DNA from: Fasciolopsis buskii
Taxonomy: Eukaryota; Platyhelminthes; Trematoda; Plagiorchiida; Fasciolidae
Reading direction: 5' to 3'
Length of the DNA stretch: 64,000 nt
NCBI GenBank assembly: GCA_008360955.1
Contig: LUCM01005974.1
Coordinates: forward strand, 1 to 64,000
Under the pieces are notes generated by a model that saw only the letters and a list, made by a program, of their open reading frames with translations, ran no database searches and was not told the origin of the DNA. Positions 25,795 through 37,849 of the stretch are shown in pieces. Position 1 is the stretch's first letter; every line of letters begins with the position of its first letter. Both the position numbers and the translations under genes were made by a program.

Positions 25795-26020
25795 TAATCT
25801 CTATATGGAATGAAGACATAGAGTATGAACATTCAGTAAACAAATTAATTCGTAACTGAATATCAACCAGTTTATTTTGGGGATGTATCATTCATCCAAT
25901 TCCAGCCCAGTTGCATTCTCACTTTTTATTTGAACAGTTAGTCTTACCCCGCCCAGCGTATTGGGTTTGTTTGGTTCGATGCCCGATTTTGTTTTCATGA
26001 GAATGACGCTATGCAATTCC
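25795..26020 (-). repeat. Right arm of the large inverted repeat
   Basis: This is the reverse-complement partner of 24875-25185. The core CCCAGTTGCATTCTCACTTT and CTTACCCCGCCCAGC pairs best. The outer part (TTTGTTTGGTTCGATGCCCG, about 25965-25985) matches the left outer segment. The arms are likely two copies of one unnamed dispersed repeat in head-to-head arrangement. Confidence 0.8.
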
Positions 26021-27073
26021 CGATTGTTGAAATCAAAATACGAACTGATGCTCAAGAGTCTAAGATTGGGATGGAATGGATACTGCTAAATTGGAAGAAT
26101 ACTCATGCTTATCTATCCCCTGTATGTTGACTGCTTCGATTACACCGCATTGGTGGGTTCTACATTTGCTGCAACTACTAGTTCTGCTCATATAGCGGAT
26201 AAATAAGCGTGGGTAAATGGTCCAAAAATCGCAACGATATTGTGAGTTAGGTTCTAACTTGATAATTTTTCTGTAAATATAGAAATTAATAGAAGTAAGC
26301 AATTTTGCGAGAATAACTGATTACAACTACGGTATTGGGAATCTTTAGTTGGTTGAAATATCTTCTGGGCAGCTCATAGATTTGGTTGAAGTGGAATAGG
26401 AAATTGTTTCGGTTAAATTAAATATTGGTCTGCAGTTTTTCTATCGAGAATAGTGACCAGCAGGTCAAGTTCGCTCGCTTACAAAACGCGCTCGAGGAAA
26501 TTATTTGGAACAGGCGTTTGCTCAAATGAAGGGCTAACAACTGAATCCTATAAGAATGAATTTTCCTTAGCTTCTGCGTAATTTTCTAATTTTGCAGTAT
26601 GTTATTACTTCAACCCAGAATTGCAAAATCCATAGAGGTGAGAAAAATTACCAATGCACGAAATCACGTTAAAGTCTGTTTGCGAAAATGAGCCTGTGGA
26701 TAGACTGGCACGGTTGTCATAGGCGAATCACAGTTTGTTCAAGTTTCAACTATGTCATAACGGAGTTCGGGTAGTAGTTTATCGAAGTTGCTTCCATGTA
26801 AAGTTTTATTGTTCACATAATTTGGTTGAACTGGTTGTTGACTTGTCTATGTTCCGGTTATCGCTGATAACCTACATCAAGACTGGTTTACAAACGAATG
26901 AAACTGGAACTACTGTCTGAAACAGTTAGGTGTCAACCCAGGCACTTGCGTTTATCTTTGTGTTTTCGTGTCTTTAAGTGGTATGGTACGGAGTAAGGGC
27001 AGATGTTAGACCATTCGTGTTAATCATCTTGGAGTAATCTGAGGTCACGGAGGTGTTGTGACCACTTGGGTGG
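26021..27073. other. No gene recognised
   Basis: Only short open frames with no recognisable domain. Nothing else is identified. Confidence 0.4.
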
Positions 27074-27690
27074 TTATCGCCTAGAGTTTTCAGTCCCATT
27101 TAAATATCTGCATTCTCTGCACCATCGATCTAGTCGAGACATGCAGGATGGGCGGTAACTGTCAGGACCTCTTGGTAGAGGAGAAATACCGTAGTCGGCG
27201 CGGTGGCCTTCGGATACAACTGGAAGGACGATTGCAGAATCGCGCCCCGATTTTTTAGGGGCGTATATTTTGTTGGTCTGTTTCTCTATATTTCTGTTCC
27301 AAAATTCTTTTTTTAACTGTTTGCATGTGTGCCCAATATACCGAGAGGGGTAGTTTATATAACTAGTTCTATAGACACTGATCGAGAAGGGTTGAGGCTC
27401 TGATATTTGTGGAACAGTATCTAGACGATAGGAAACACAACCACCGTAGGAGCCAAGCGTTTTTTGGATTGCCTCCGATATGTCCGATCTCCATGGGATA
27501 CAAACTGAGGTTAGATAGTTCGTGGCATTCTTGTTGTGCGTGGACATTCTGTCTCTTATTGTATGGTTGGTTAGTTCTGGCGGTTAACCGCTATGCAGGA
27601 GGACTGGGTGTTAGTGATGGATTTCTCATTTGCATGTCACATCGCTGCACAGTTTCTCCACGCTATTGGCTAATGATAAGAACAGTGACA
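27074..27690 (-). pseudogene. Penelope-like element remnant with GIY-YIG endonuclease
   Basis: The open frame 27074-27547 (minus) has, near residues 22-35, ISEAIQKTLGSYGG, the usual linker 'iSE.i.r.L..yg' of Penelope-like elements. Next is SVYRTSYINYPSRYIGHTCK (about residues 57-75), a GIY-YIG signature (VY..-C-..-C..YIGqT). Further on, SAIVLPVVSEGHRAD matches 'SAla.Ha...GH.id'. The two cysteines usually found before YIG are replaced, and no RT core is found upstream on this strand; frames beyond 27547 contain stops. It is a 5'-truncated, inactive copy. In the family, this domain nicks the target for retrotransposition. Confidence 0.7.
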
Positions 27691-30298
27691 GTTTTACGGC
27701 AGTAGCGATCTTGGTTTGCCAAAGACTCCATCTGTTCTTGGTGACGAAACTGCACCGCATTGTATAACATGAATTCCGTGCCTAATCGTTACATTTCCAT
27801 CGATTCCGTACTCGTCTAATATCATATTAGACACTGGATTTTTGTGCACATTATGATTTTTTATACTGTTCCATAAATCAAACGATTACTTTTTTCCAGC
27901 TTAAATATTTTGGCTAATGAAGTCACCTAGAAATCATGTGCTGCGACTACTTTGAATTTTTTCAGTGAAATTCACTATTGTAAATAAACTCAACGGAAAA
28001 CCGAATCTCTATTTGCTGGTTTTTATTGTGAATGAATGATGTTTACAACGGCATTCCTGGTAGATGCAATTGGCCATTACTGAGAAACAAACATTCCAAA
28101 GATCATCGTATTAGCTGACCTCACCACCAGTGCAGCGTATAACGTGAAAGACATTAAACCTCCCGCCCGGCCGCAGCTCAATTTAAACACACAGACACAC
28201 ATACACATTCGTTAGCGTATGAACGTTTCCTCAGTAATTTGATTACAAAATTTGTCTTGAGGTTGGCGAATTACAACATATGCCAACAATGCTGTTTTAT
28301 TTGCATTATATCATTCATAATAGGAATTCAGTATTCTAGTTTGGAATGCAATCGCTCACTCGCTGATTGCAGATGGAATGTTTGCAGCAATTATTCTGTT
28401 TTAAAAGATGAAAGTCTATGAATGGAGGAACAAAAATTTTGTCCACGCTATACGTCTCAATTCTATCTATAAAGGTTTACTTCAGTCAAGAAAACTTTAT
28501 TACTGAATCAAATAGAATTGTACCCATGACTTATTGTTCAGATATAAGAACTGCATTGCAACAGCCTACTGAAATGTTCTTACCGAGGAACCAAATTCAA
28601 CCGTACAAACAACGAGAATCGAAACGACTTACGAAAGTCAAATAGAGCGTAAGTGGCATGTCTGGACAAGCCAGTGAGGCCCGGCGTAGACAGCAAGGTG
28701 CTCCAATGATAATGTAACCGTTTGAAGGCCAAGCAAGGACAATAAGGTCAGCAGAGCTTGTGAAAGCCCCAAAGCACGAAATTCATGACCACCGACAGTT
28801 TGTAACGGACACTGAATCCACAGGTCGATGGTGGATCGACCTTTCCAATTGACTTGAACCTAGACTACAAATATTACCTGCCTAATTAGATCGATAAACG
28901 CGTCGCGCAGGCCTTGCTTTCCATTATCTTACAGGATTACTCTGTTGGTTACTTATCGCCATGAAATAATTAGTTAATTTTTCGTCAATAGTGTTATCAA
29001 AAAAACCATCACTGACTCGATAGTTACCTACTATACTTAATTGATAAGAACATAAACAGCTTTAATTTAGATTTTTTTACATATTGCATAGAAGCGGCAA
29101 GTGTTAGAATGGTTAACCGAATATCTCTTACGATGAAAAATTGTTTTTACCTATTCGGTACGCTGTACGTAGCGCTGGAATCTGGCTAATCGGTTGCGTT
29201 GGGTGAATGAAAGACATTGCGAAAGCATCCCAAATGGAGGACGAATCAGTGTCAAAGTGGATGTTGGCTTTGCATTTCAGCTGTCTGACCAGCACTGGAC
29301 GATCGTCCTGTGCATCCTTCAACGCAGCTGAGACCCGAACCAAAGTGATTTTAGAACCGCATTCATCAAGCACTAATTATTGTATGTTCAAATTGCTTCT
29401 CAGGTTGACGCAACTAAACTTGTACAATTACACAGCCAATAACGATGTGGTCACTCACAAGGTGCGGATGTATTAAAAGCCTCATATTCCAGTTACAAGA
29501 AAATGAAGTACGACTAACGCCTACTGAATAGCCGAGTGTAGACGAACAGGGACAATGTTAAGAATTTATTCGGTGTTTGCTTGGATGGCTTTGTCTCTTT
29601 AAAAGATAACTGTTGTTTGAGTATACACTGATGTGGCATGTGCAGTCCTCTAGTAAATAAGGCCATATTCTTTTGCCTTCTTTGGGAAGACTGGATTCTA
29701 GCAAAAGCGAAGCAACTGGCTGCTTCGTCGTCGGCCTTGTTGGAACAGCGGAGAGTTCTGAGTCCCTGATACGAAACGATTTAAAAATTCATTAAGTGAA
29801 AGACTCGTCGCCGGTTACGATAAGCTCCCGGGTAAGTCAACACAGGTAGCACAGATCCGAGACCACGAAGCGGCAGAATCACATAGGTTCGGACTGTCAT
29901 GTATAATCCATGGTATGTAGGAAGAGTGGCCTAGAAGCAGTAACATGTGCGGTATATCCACACAGTGTTTCAACTTCATATCTCTATAAATAATGTACAT
30001 TTTTATTTTCTATCCGATCCAATACAACTGATGTTCTGAAATTATTTCCCAGTTTGAGAAACCACGGGTTTTGTATGGTTGATGAAATGTGAAGACCATG
30101 AAGTGAGTGTGATTCTATATGTTAGAAAATCTCCACGAGTGCTTTGAGTAGGGAAAGACTTGTGGATAAACGATACTGTGCAAAACTTTATACCCAGCAG
30201 GCTATCCGGGAGGATTCTGCACGGTCACGGGTATTCAAAAACACAACCGAGAATTTCAGTACTTTTCGATCCACGGATATCAACAACAATAGTACAAA

Positions 30299-30329
<31 letters not shown>

Positions 30330-30859
30330 CGTGAGAACCAAAGGATTAGTATGATGCCATGACATTCGGAATCGCAGACGAAAGAGTGGGTAAGTTGGCC
30401 TAAGTGATTATTGTGTCGTTCGCTCCTGTTTAGCGAGGAAACCTACTTCATGTCAACATTCCCACTTTTGACAATTGATTTATTTTATTATGTTGACATA
30501 ATTTATTTCATTCAAGTAATTGTTTGCTTAAGACTGTCATCAACTGAACTGTTGTAACCCGATAATACTCTAGCACAAGTGTTTCAGTGAACCTCAATGA
30601 ACATTTTGAGAAGTATACGTTGTCATATACGTATATATGTAATAGTGAAGCTCACCGGCATCAAGATTTTCGAAGTCTTTGAAAATCGGTTTTAACAGTA
30701 GTTCAGGTGAATGGTTTTTAAACAAACTTAGTCACTACGATCGGCTTTTGGATTGCAAACATTTTATCGGTACTTCAATGGCATCGCTAATTTCTTTGAG
30801 TAGTTGAATGTTCCCCATGCAAACTAAGTACTGCACGTTCAGGGGACGGCGCAACTGGG
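27691..30859. other. No gene recognised; simple repeats
   Basis: A CA-rich run lies at 28186-28209, and an AAT-rich microsatellite at 30296-30329 reads as poly-Asn in one frame. The other open frames are short and unrecognised. Confidence 0.4.
30296..30329. repeat. (AAT)n microsatellite
   Basis: Repeated AAT/ATA units with one AAAAA interruption. A simple-sequence tract in non-coding DNA. Confidence 0.9.
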
Positions 30860-30869
30860 TTGAGACGTT

Positions 30870-31075
30870 ATGGGAAATTTCGTAGCTTTGCGCGATTCCT
30901 TTGGTTCCAGCCTTGATAGTTATTATGAAACCAAAGTCTCCCAGTGTCTTCAGGGAGTTCAGTCGGCGGTCGTGGTTTTAGCCGATTTATCCCTGCTGGA
31001 ATGGACAAGAACGAACGAATGGCCTCCGGTCAGTCCGTCAGAATCATGTTTATTATTGCAATGCATGCAGTTTTA
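30870..31075 (+). pseudogene. Possible Ty3/gypsy reverse-transcriptase fragment
   Basis: The 68-codon frame includes FVALRDSFGSSLDSYYETKV and then SQCLQGVQSAVVVLADLSLL. This resembles the RT stretch 'Lr.pFG...A...fq..v...L.Gl.gv.vi.DDll'. The catalytic Asp pair would correspond to AD, so it would be inactive. No neighbouring pol block is seen. The resemblance is short and could be chance. Confidence 0.3.
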
Positions 31076-34000
31076 GTTTTAGTTTGATTTGTTCATCTAT
31101 TCGGTCCGAATGACTGAAACTATTGTATTAGAGTAATGGTACTGCTCGCATTCGACAAATTCACCGTTTTGACGGGTCCGTTGAAGCACTGCTGGTTCCT
31201 ATTAGTATGCTAATAATTATTTGTTTCCAGATAGATTATCTGGCTGGTAAGCATCTACCCACAGCAGTTGACGGTGAAACAAGGCGACGAAGATGAACCC
31301 GAAGATGATGTAATGATGACGATGATTTGGATTGTGGTTTGGTTGATGGCAGTGACTCGGCTGATGATCAGTAAAGTCACTGATTTGATATTAATTCTGT
31401 TCGCCTAACTGTTGATATCAACTAATAAAGTGAACCATCTTACAACTTCTCAGCCCGAAACATGAAGTCATCAATTTCTGTCGGCCCAATGACTGTCACA
31501 TGTTCACCCAGTTCAGTGACACTGATAAATTTTATTGTAAACAATCGTGCCGGCTTGAATGATATCTGTCACAGAGATAGTGAATCTTTGGAGCAGTTGT
31601 TGGTATTGTCTCACAACTTTGTTTATGCTCGCGTAGCAGAAGCAAGTTGATCAGTGCCGACAAACATCCCAAACTTCGAGTACAATAAACATTCATTCGT
31701 CCATCAGGTGTGAATTGGCACGCCCATGGACACACCCTTGTAATGACCTATTGTGAAATTCGAAACCTAACGCTCGTACACGCTTACAGGCTTAAATACG
31801 GAGACCCTATTTGCTTTCAGTGGTCGCCAAATGTCTGCACGTCGCTTCACTTACTTCGCATGGGCAACACCACCACAATGGAATGCGGTGCACGCACATG
31901 TGAACAAAGGGGTTCAGTTGAGAAATTTCAACGCTAGCTTGCTCGAGTTCAGAGTCTAACTTTTGTTCTCCAAACCTGGTGAACGGTGCATCTGAACAGA
32001 GCGATTTAAAGATTGGAAGACGAACTACAATAGGCACGATACCGGTTGCCGTGATATAGGGGAATAAACCTTAGACACTGTCATGTAAATACACATGGGC
32101 ACGCTTACTCCGTGATGCTTCGTTGGCCCACTGATTGTGGGCTACGCCCAAGAGAAAAATCCCAAGCCAATCAATGCTCCTCCACGAATCACGTCTCTTT
32201 GCTCTTCCGTTTTCACTCGCTACTCGACTCAAACTAACTTAGTAACCAGCTGGCTAACATAACTACTCGGTCGGTTGGTTGCTCGGTTTCTCGTTCGGGT
32301 AAGTCATCCATTCACCCACTTGCCCACTCGCCATCGCCCAATCGTCCACCTTCCCGCTCGGACTTCCCCACCCACAGTGAGTGGCACATTTTGCTACCAA
32401 ACACAGAGGACCATGGTTTCTCGTTGGAAAAATTCCTTCATGGCTACGTATAAATAGTTCGTCTATGGGCGGTGGCCAGTATTTGAAGACGTGGGTTCCA
32501 CTCACGCATGTTGCTCGTCACTGTGTTCCCTCTGTTTTCTGATCTCGATGTGGGGATAAAACAGCCAAACAATTGCGAGAAGAATACCCAAGTAAGTCTT
32601 GAAACGGATACATTTCAACTGCATTTGTCAACAATATGTTTATTACTACTTATCGTCTGGTTAACAACATTGTCATATGGAACCCCAAACAAAAGAGGGT
32701 TTAATCTTTCTGCTCAATGAGCAACTGTTATTACCGTTTGTTTGAAACGATTCTTGATCACCGACGACAGTCGATGATGATCTGTTCGAATCACCCGGTA
32801 TCAGCAGTTGCACCATTGACGCAGTTTAACCCGCAAGCGTCGTCCATCTTCCGAAGAATGAGGTTTTTATCATATGAAGATAAGTAACTTATCTCAAGTC
32901 ACACAAACATGAATATATGATCAGAGTGAAATGGAGGTCTTGTAACAATTTAATGTTTTCAATTTTTCAACTAATTAAAAACCGTATGCATCAGGTTTCA
33001 CTAAGGACATGGTTTTACTTTTGAGAAGGATCAAGAGTTATTTAATGTGCAAATCTCTTTAATAAAAGCCACAAGGACACGAACCTATTTGGGAGTCTCT
33101 GCATCAATCCACTGCTTCCAATGAGAGATCTTTTTTCTAAACTTATTTTGAAGGGACAATTTTGTTTCAACGGATGAATTTGAAAATACTACCTGATAAC
33201 GAAGCTTCCGATTTTTAATGTACCTCTGGACATACACTGATCGTTAGACGGCAGAATCAGCTCCACTGGTTCACTCGCCATTGCAGACAGGAACTTCTGA
33301 TAAGATTTTCGGTGAAATATGTTCCTTTGTTAACACATGAGACAAGTATACACGACCACAGTATATTTCCGGCCCTGTGTTTCCAAGCCATCGTACGTAA
33401 TTGTACAATCTATCTGTCCGACCTGGGAATGGGTTACGACTGCCCAAAATCCCACATATCTGTTTCCTTCCCCCTGAAGGTGTGTTACATGTGCACACTA
33501 TTCTCTGTTCTCAACGGGTCAGGCGAAACAGCTATGTACAGATTATCGGCAACTGAGACATCAAGCCCTGTAAACAAATCATAATATATGCTAAACGGTG
33601 TTAGGCGGACGCGGACAGAGTGAAGCGTACGTCAGTGAATGATCCCATCTCAAGACGGACTCGTTCATGACACTGGGTACTTTTATGTACTGGTCATGAG
33701 GCAGAACAAAGTTCAGTTGGATTGATCAGTGATCATCACTCACTCAAGTGACAAGGAGGAACAGATCAGTCGGCCTTGGTTGTGATGCACAGCTGGATGA
33801 ATCGTTGACGAAAATGATTCAACAGAGGACCGAAATGAGTAATACCTACTGTGGACCGTTGACAATGATATCAACGAAAGTGGTACTAAACAATTGGATA
33901 AATAGCACAGCGGGATTTCATCTCATTCAGTCATTTACATCTAATAGTAAAATGAAAAGTCGGGAAGATTTATTCATACTATTTGGGATTAGAACAATGT

Positions 34001-34534
34001 GATGAATAATGATTCAAGTGAATGAACTTTTGGAAAACCTGTGTTCGCTTTTCGCCCATTCATGAAATGTCGTTGATTGTTCAGGTCATTGGACGTGCAT
34101 GTGCGCAAATTCATCCGTTTATGTTCTTGTTTCCCCGTTTTTCTCTATTTATTCCCGATTCACATTTTTTTCTGTGCGGTATTTAGAAAACTTACTCAAA
34201 AGATGAAGTTGGTAATTTATTCGAACATCTGTAAGCAACTAGCGAAATCCTGGACTCGGACACAGCTAAATTGTGAGTACGGGAACACTGTCTGGATGAC
34301 CTTCAATATGTCTCAGGCGCAAGCCGCGCGAGGCGTCGGAAACTGAATTGCGAGAATCTTGTGACTACTATGACACACACCAAGGGCCTGTCAGAGCCAT
34401 GATGCAAGCTGAGCGTCTAAGCATGCGTGCGTATGTGTAAATTCGTCATACACGTATGTGTTTGGGTGTTCACTGGATCGATCTCTGACCGTCGACGCGC
34501 GCTTACCTACGTCAACCGGATCAATTCTGACAAA
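31076..34534. other. No gene recognised; a possible acidic terminal exon near 31.3 kb
   Basis: At 31315-31371 one frame reads DDDDLDCGLVDGSDSADDQ then TAA, with AATAAA 52 bases later (31424-31429) and a good acceptor (TTTGTTTCCAG, 31220-31230) upstream. That frame is interrupted by TGA at 31294 and again just before the acidic run, so no continuous exon can be drawn. The rest, 32-34.5 kb, has only short unrecognised frames. Confidence 0.35.
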
Positions 34535-34965
34535 GACGACGGGGCTCTTTTCCAGATAAGCCCCGCCCGTTTTTCGGTAACTTTGCCTTCAAACAAACTC
34601 ACACTAAAGATCGGTGTGCCGCATTGGCGTTTATTCTGCATCTTGTAGACGTGCCAAAGAGATTCCATGGTTTGTGTGTGAGCTCCAGTCGTTGGGTCCA
34701 CAAAGTTTTCGGTATGATTAACCGTTTCATGAGTATAATTCAAGTCATTCATCGTTTCACTTCCTTGGTATGATGCCCACATATCGGAGACGATTACTGA
34801 ACCGGGAGCGATGCAGGCCTGGATTGTATCCATCAAAGTAACCACAGTTCGATCTGGCACTTCATGCATGAACACCTCTTTAGTTTTCCTGCAGATCCCT
34901 CCAACACCGTCGGGCATTACACCTCCACCTGTCAGGAACAGTTGAAAGTGCCATTTGGTGGCCAT
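34507..34965 (-). pseudogene. Partial Merlin DDE transposase
   Basis: The 152-codon frame holds VGGICRKTKEVFMHEVPDRT (about residues 21-40), then IAPGSVIVSDMWASYQG with the second catalytic Asp. Next come a YTHETVNH..NFVDPTTGAHT motif and QTMESLW with the third acidic residue, all diagnostic of the ISXO2-like fold. The N-terminal third, including the zinc-binding part and the first catalytic Asp, is missing. The frame begins with a chance Met and continues through the left terminal repeat into flanking DNA, so its proper stop is lost. It cannot be an active enzyme. Confidence 0.85.
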
Positions 34966-35255
34966 TGTCGCATCAAAATGGCTGACGGATCACTTCGTGG
35001 CTTTGCAAAAAACCTATTGCCGTCTCATTGTCATGAACGAAAGTTGAAAGCGTTAGAAAATTCATTTAAGGTTTTACGTCCGAACGGAGAAATTTTTTGC
35101 ACAAAATAAGCCTAGATACGGATAAGGAATTGTTTTCATCAAAAATAGGTCAAGATTGTGCGCGTCCATTAAACTGAAGCTGGCAAAAGTGGCCGGGATT
35201 AACTTTTCACGCATCCACTTTTTGCATTAGTGGCGGGGCTTATCTGAAAAAATCC
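34543..35255 (-). mobile_element. Merlin-superfamily DNA transposon, internally shortened
   Basis: Terminal inverted repeats of about 24-25 bases are present. The left (34543-34567) contains CAGATAAGCCCCGCC and the right (35232-35255) contains GGCGGGGCTTATCTG. They are flanked by a perfect 8-base duplication, GACGACGG, at 34535-34542 and 35256-35263. Target duplications of 8-9 bases are characteristic of Merlin. The inside encodes, on the minus strand, the second half of an ISXO2/IS1016-like DDE transposase. At 713 bases it is shorter than a full element should be. Insertion and target duplication are seen directly; family placement rests on the protein motifs. Confidence 0.88.
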
Positions 35256-35263
35256 GACGACGG

Positions 35264-36027
35264 CACGTTCATACACACCAGCACAGATGTCTGCTTTCTG
35301 CTATTCAAGGCATCCACTTACTAGATTGGTGTTATATCTTCGTGACGTGACTCGGCACCCCTATCATCGCGTGTTCTCAAACTACACGTTGTTCTGGAAG
35401 CAATTGCTCGCCTGTCCACATGTGCTCGGTTGTTATGCACATTTCACTTTATCTAATCACTGTTTGGAATTGCAGAACCACACTTTACTGCAGATTTGTC
35501 TCCGATTCTGATTGGATTCGGTTTGTTCTATGAGTGGCCCAGCCAGCTCGAAAGCGGCGCTTTCCTTTTTGAAGTGCTGGAATACCAATACCTGTATTTT
35601 GCTTTACTGTGGCTCGTTTCTAATCATGTTTAACCATCCTCTCTAGCAGTCCATGCAAATTGGTTGTTTGGTAAATGACAAATTTCGAACACAGTCGTCA
35701 GTTACAGTTCTATTGATTCTTTTAACGGTAGCTGATTCGGTCCGTCTTGATCTATGAGTCTCCAGTTCGTAGACTGTCGGGCGCTCGCTCGCGTGTTTTG
35801 TTCTAATGTTTAAGCAAAAATTTACCTGGTATGTAATACATCAGTTTGCGTTCACAGTTTTCCGCAATCAAGAATTAAATAATGACCAAACTTGTCTAGG
35901 TTTGGCATCCTAACTGAGACAGAATGTAAAACGACATTTATTTTTGCCTGCAGTATATCGTTTTGATTTCATTCCTTACATTCTTGCCACTCTTCGCTTG
36001 TAAAAGCTGTACCGAAGCTTATAGTTT
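35264..36027. other. No gene recognised
   Basis: Only short unrecognised open frames lie between the Merlin right end and the next SINE. Confidence 0.4.
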
Positions 36028-36160
36028 ATTTTTTTATCTTCTACTTCCCTTATTAATAAAGTAGCAGCATGCATCACTTTTCAAGAAGAGGAACGCGGCC
36101 AACCGAGGGCTGCCAAGTGGGGAAGTCGATCGGCGGTGGGAGGACTCGAACCCGCCGGAA
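36028..36160 (-). repeat. SINE-1 copy E (reverse, head truncated)
   Basis: The reversed tail (CTACTTCCCTTATTAATAAA) is followed by GAACGCGGCCAACCGAGGGC and TGCCAAGTGGGGAAG. The B-box complement GGACTCGAACCCGCC follows. Beyond 36160 similarity to the A-box half is lost. A 144-codon + frame (36069-36503) that starts inside it is not a gene. Confidence 0.8.
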
Positions 36161-36499
36161 TCAAACACAAGCTGACCTAAACTCAAAAACTCAGTGGCAG
36201 CAAACTTGCAGCATAACTCACACGCTTCTCCAAAGGCAGCGTGAATTCTCGGATTTAAGAGAAAGACAACAACAGACGACTAAAAGCCTAGCAACTAGAA
36301 AGGACATTTTTGGAACACTTATTACGATGATAACAAGATCTCACACTTTGGCAAACGATCATTTTATGCGGGTTTACCTTCGCCCTAGTACAACCGTGCA
36401 ACAGGTATCAAGTATGGAATATAATAAAGACACTATCTTCTTCAACTGGTGGCTAATCAGACCAAACAGATCTACTTTGTCAGAACCAGTAGTGACAGG

Positions 36500-36645
36500 T
36501 TAACCGTTACATTGAATTACCCACCATAGCATATTATCTCTCAACTTACCAGAAAAATAATACGGAAGCACTGAATAGCTGTTTTATGTGCATTAACAAT
36601 CATCAACAATGCGTGCCAGTCGCACCCGAAACATGATTCATATGC
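36500..36645 (-). repeat. SINE-2 copy, reverse and diverged
   Basis: AACTTACCAGAAAAATAATA, CGGAAGCACTGAATAGCTGT and a following CATCAACAATGCG parallel the same segments at 39029-39107. The tRNA-like head that should follow near 36640 is eroded beyond recognition. Confidence 0.6.
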
Positions 36646-37849
36646 AAGACGGACGATTGTAAGTTAAATACTGATTACCATAAACTAATACCTTTATCTT
36701 GGAACGTTTTATTGAGTTTTATCACATAATTTTCTTCTGTTTGCTTTTGATTTATTTGGCCACAGTTCAACGGCGCAACAGCATGCATTTTCATGATAAG
36801 TGACTGCTCCTTAGCGCAACTAGAGGAATGAACTCGACCGGCAGGAATTGGTTGATCGATTGGAACGAGTAATATGAGACTTACGGGACTTAAATGAGGC
36901 AAACAAAAAATGGTAAATCATCTATTGTTTTTTAAATAAAAACGTTCTAATCAAATCCCCATGATACAATAAAAATAATCTGAATAAAAATGGAAAGTGG
37001 TCTTTAGGAATTTGGCAAAGTTAGCCAGCTGCCGTATCGGAACACCTCTGAGCAAGTTAAATAATTGCTTTGTAACACAACACTTATTCTCCATTCTGTA
37101 AACAGAGTTCAATTTGTTAAACGGCATTAAATTTGAGAGCTTCTCGTAGACAATCATCAAGACTACAAAAACAGAAGCCTCGTGAGAATTGCAAGGTTCA
37201 CTATACGAGATGGATAGAATATCGAGGTTTGCGAGAGAACAAATGCATTCGACCTAACTGAAATTGATGTTGCTTTGATATTCCAACGAAACAGATAGGT
37301 TAGTTAAAAACGGAATACGGATTCGAAAATCTACATGACCAGAGGAAGGGTTTCTTACTAACTTCACCTTGACGACAAAGGTTGGTTCCCGGAAGCACTG
37401 GTGGATACCTTCTACTCTCAAGTGGCACCACCAGTAAAACGGTGGTGTTGTTTAACGACATAATGCTACTGGCAAAAAAGAACTCCAAACGAATGACTGA
37501 GGTGAAAGTCCTCAAACCTAACAACAAATCTAGTGAAATGGTAATGGCCAGTGATAAGAGTCCAAAATAAACTAGATACTGATGACTAAGGACGAGTTCC
37601 AGATAGTGTACCGCCAAACAAAAATCACCTCGCAGAATGCTCATTTGTTGTTAAATTACAGATTTTTGTGTCACGTGGTTGCATCTTCGAACGTACCACA
37701 AGCACCTCAGACCAGCGGGGACCGAAACGTCAAAAGTCCATAAACTTGGTAACCCCTGAGACCAATTCCATGCCCTCAGAACTCCCCGTATCACAAGGTG
37801 ACACGTTGGTTAGTTGGTTTTTGCATCATCCCTCAAGGTTTTGACCCTT
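36646..37849. other. No firm gene; a short PH-domain-like frame inside
   Basis: At 37382-37570 (+) a 62-codon frame reads GGYLLLSSGTTSKTVVLFND then IMLLAKKN. This resembles the beta3-beta4 hairpin of pleckstrin-homology domains of Rho exchange factors ('k..vfLFnDlLLia.k'). An in-frame stop lies 42 bases before it and no neighbouring exon is evident. It may be a decayed exon or chance. Nothing else is recognised here. Confidence 0.3.

Noticed and set aside
27409..27705. 98-codon + frame overlapping the Penelope remnant
   Set aside because: It is the antisense shadow of the minus-strand Penelope-like coding blocks.
29128..29373. Retropepsin-like motif (HFDTDSSSIW) on the minus strand
   Set aside because: Only the DT.S core is suggestive; no neighbouring gag or RT blocks on that strand.
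36069..36503. 144-codon open frame on the + strand
   Set aside because: Its first part is the reversed SINE-1 copy E; the remainder matches nothing.
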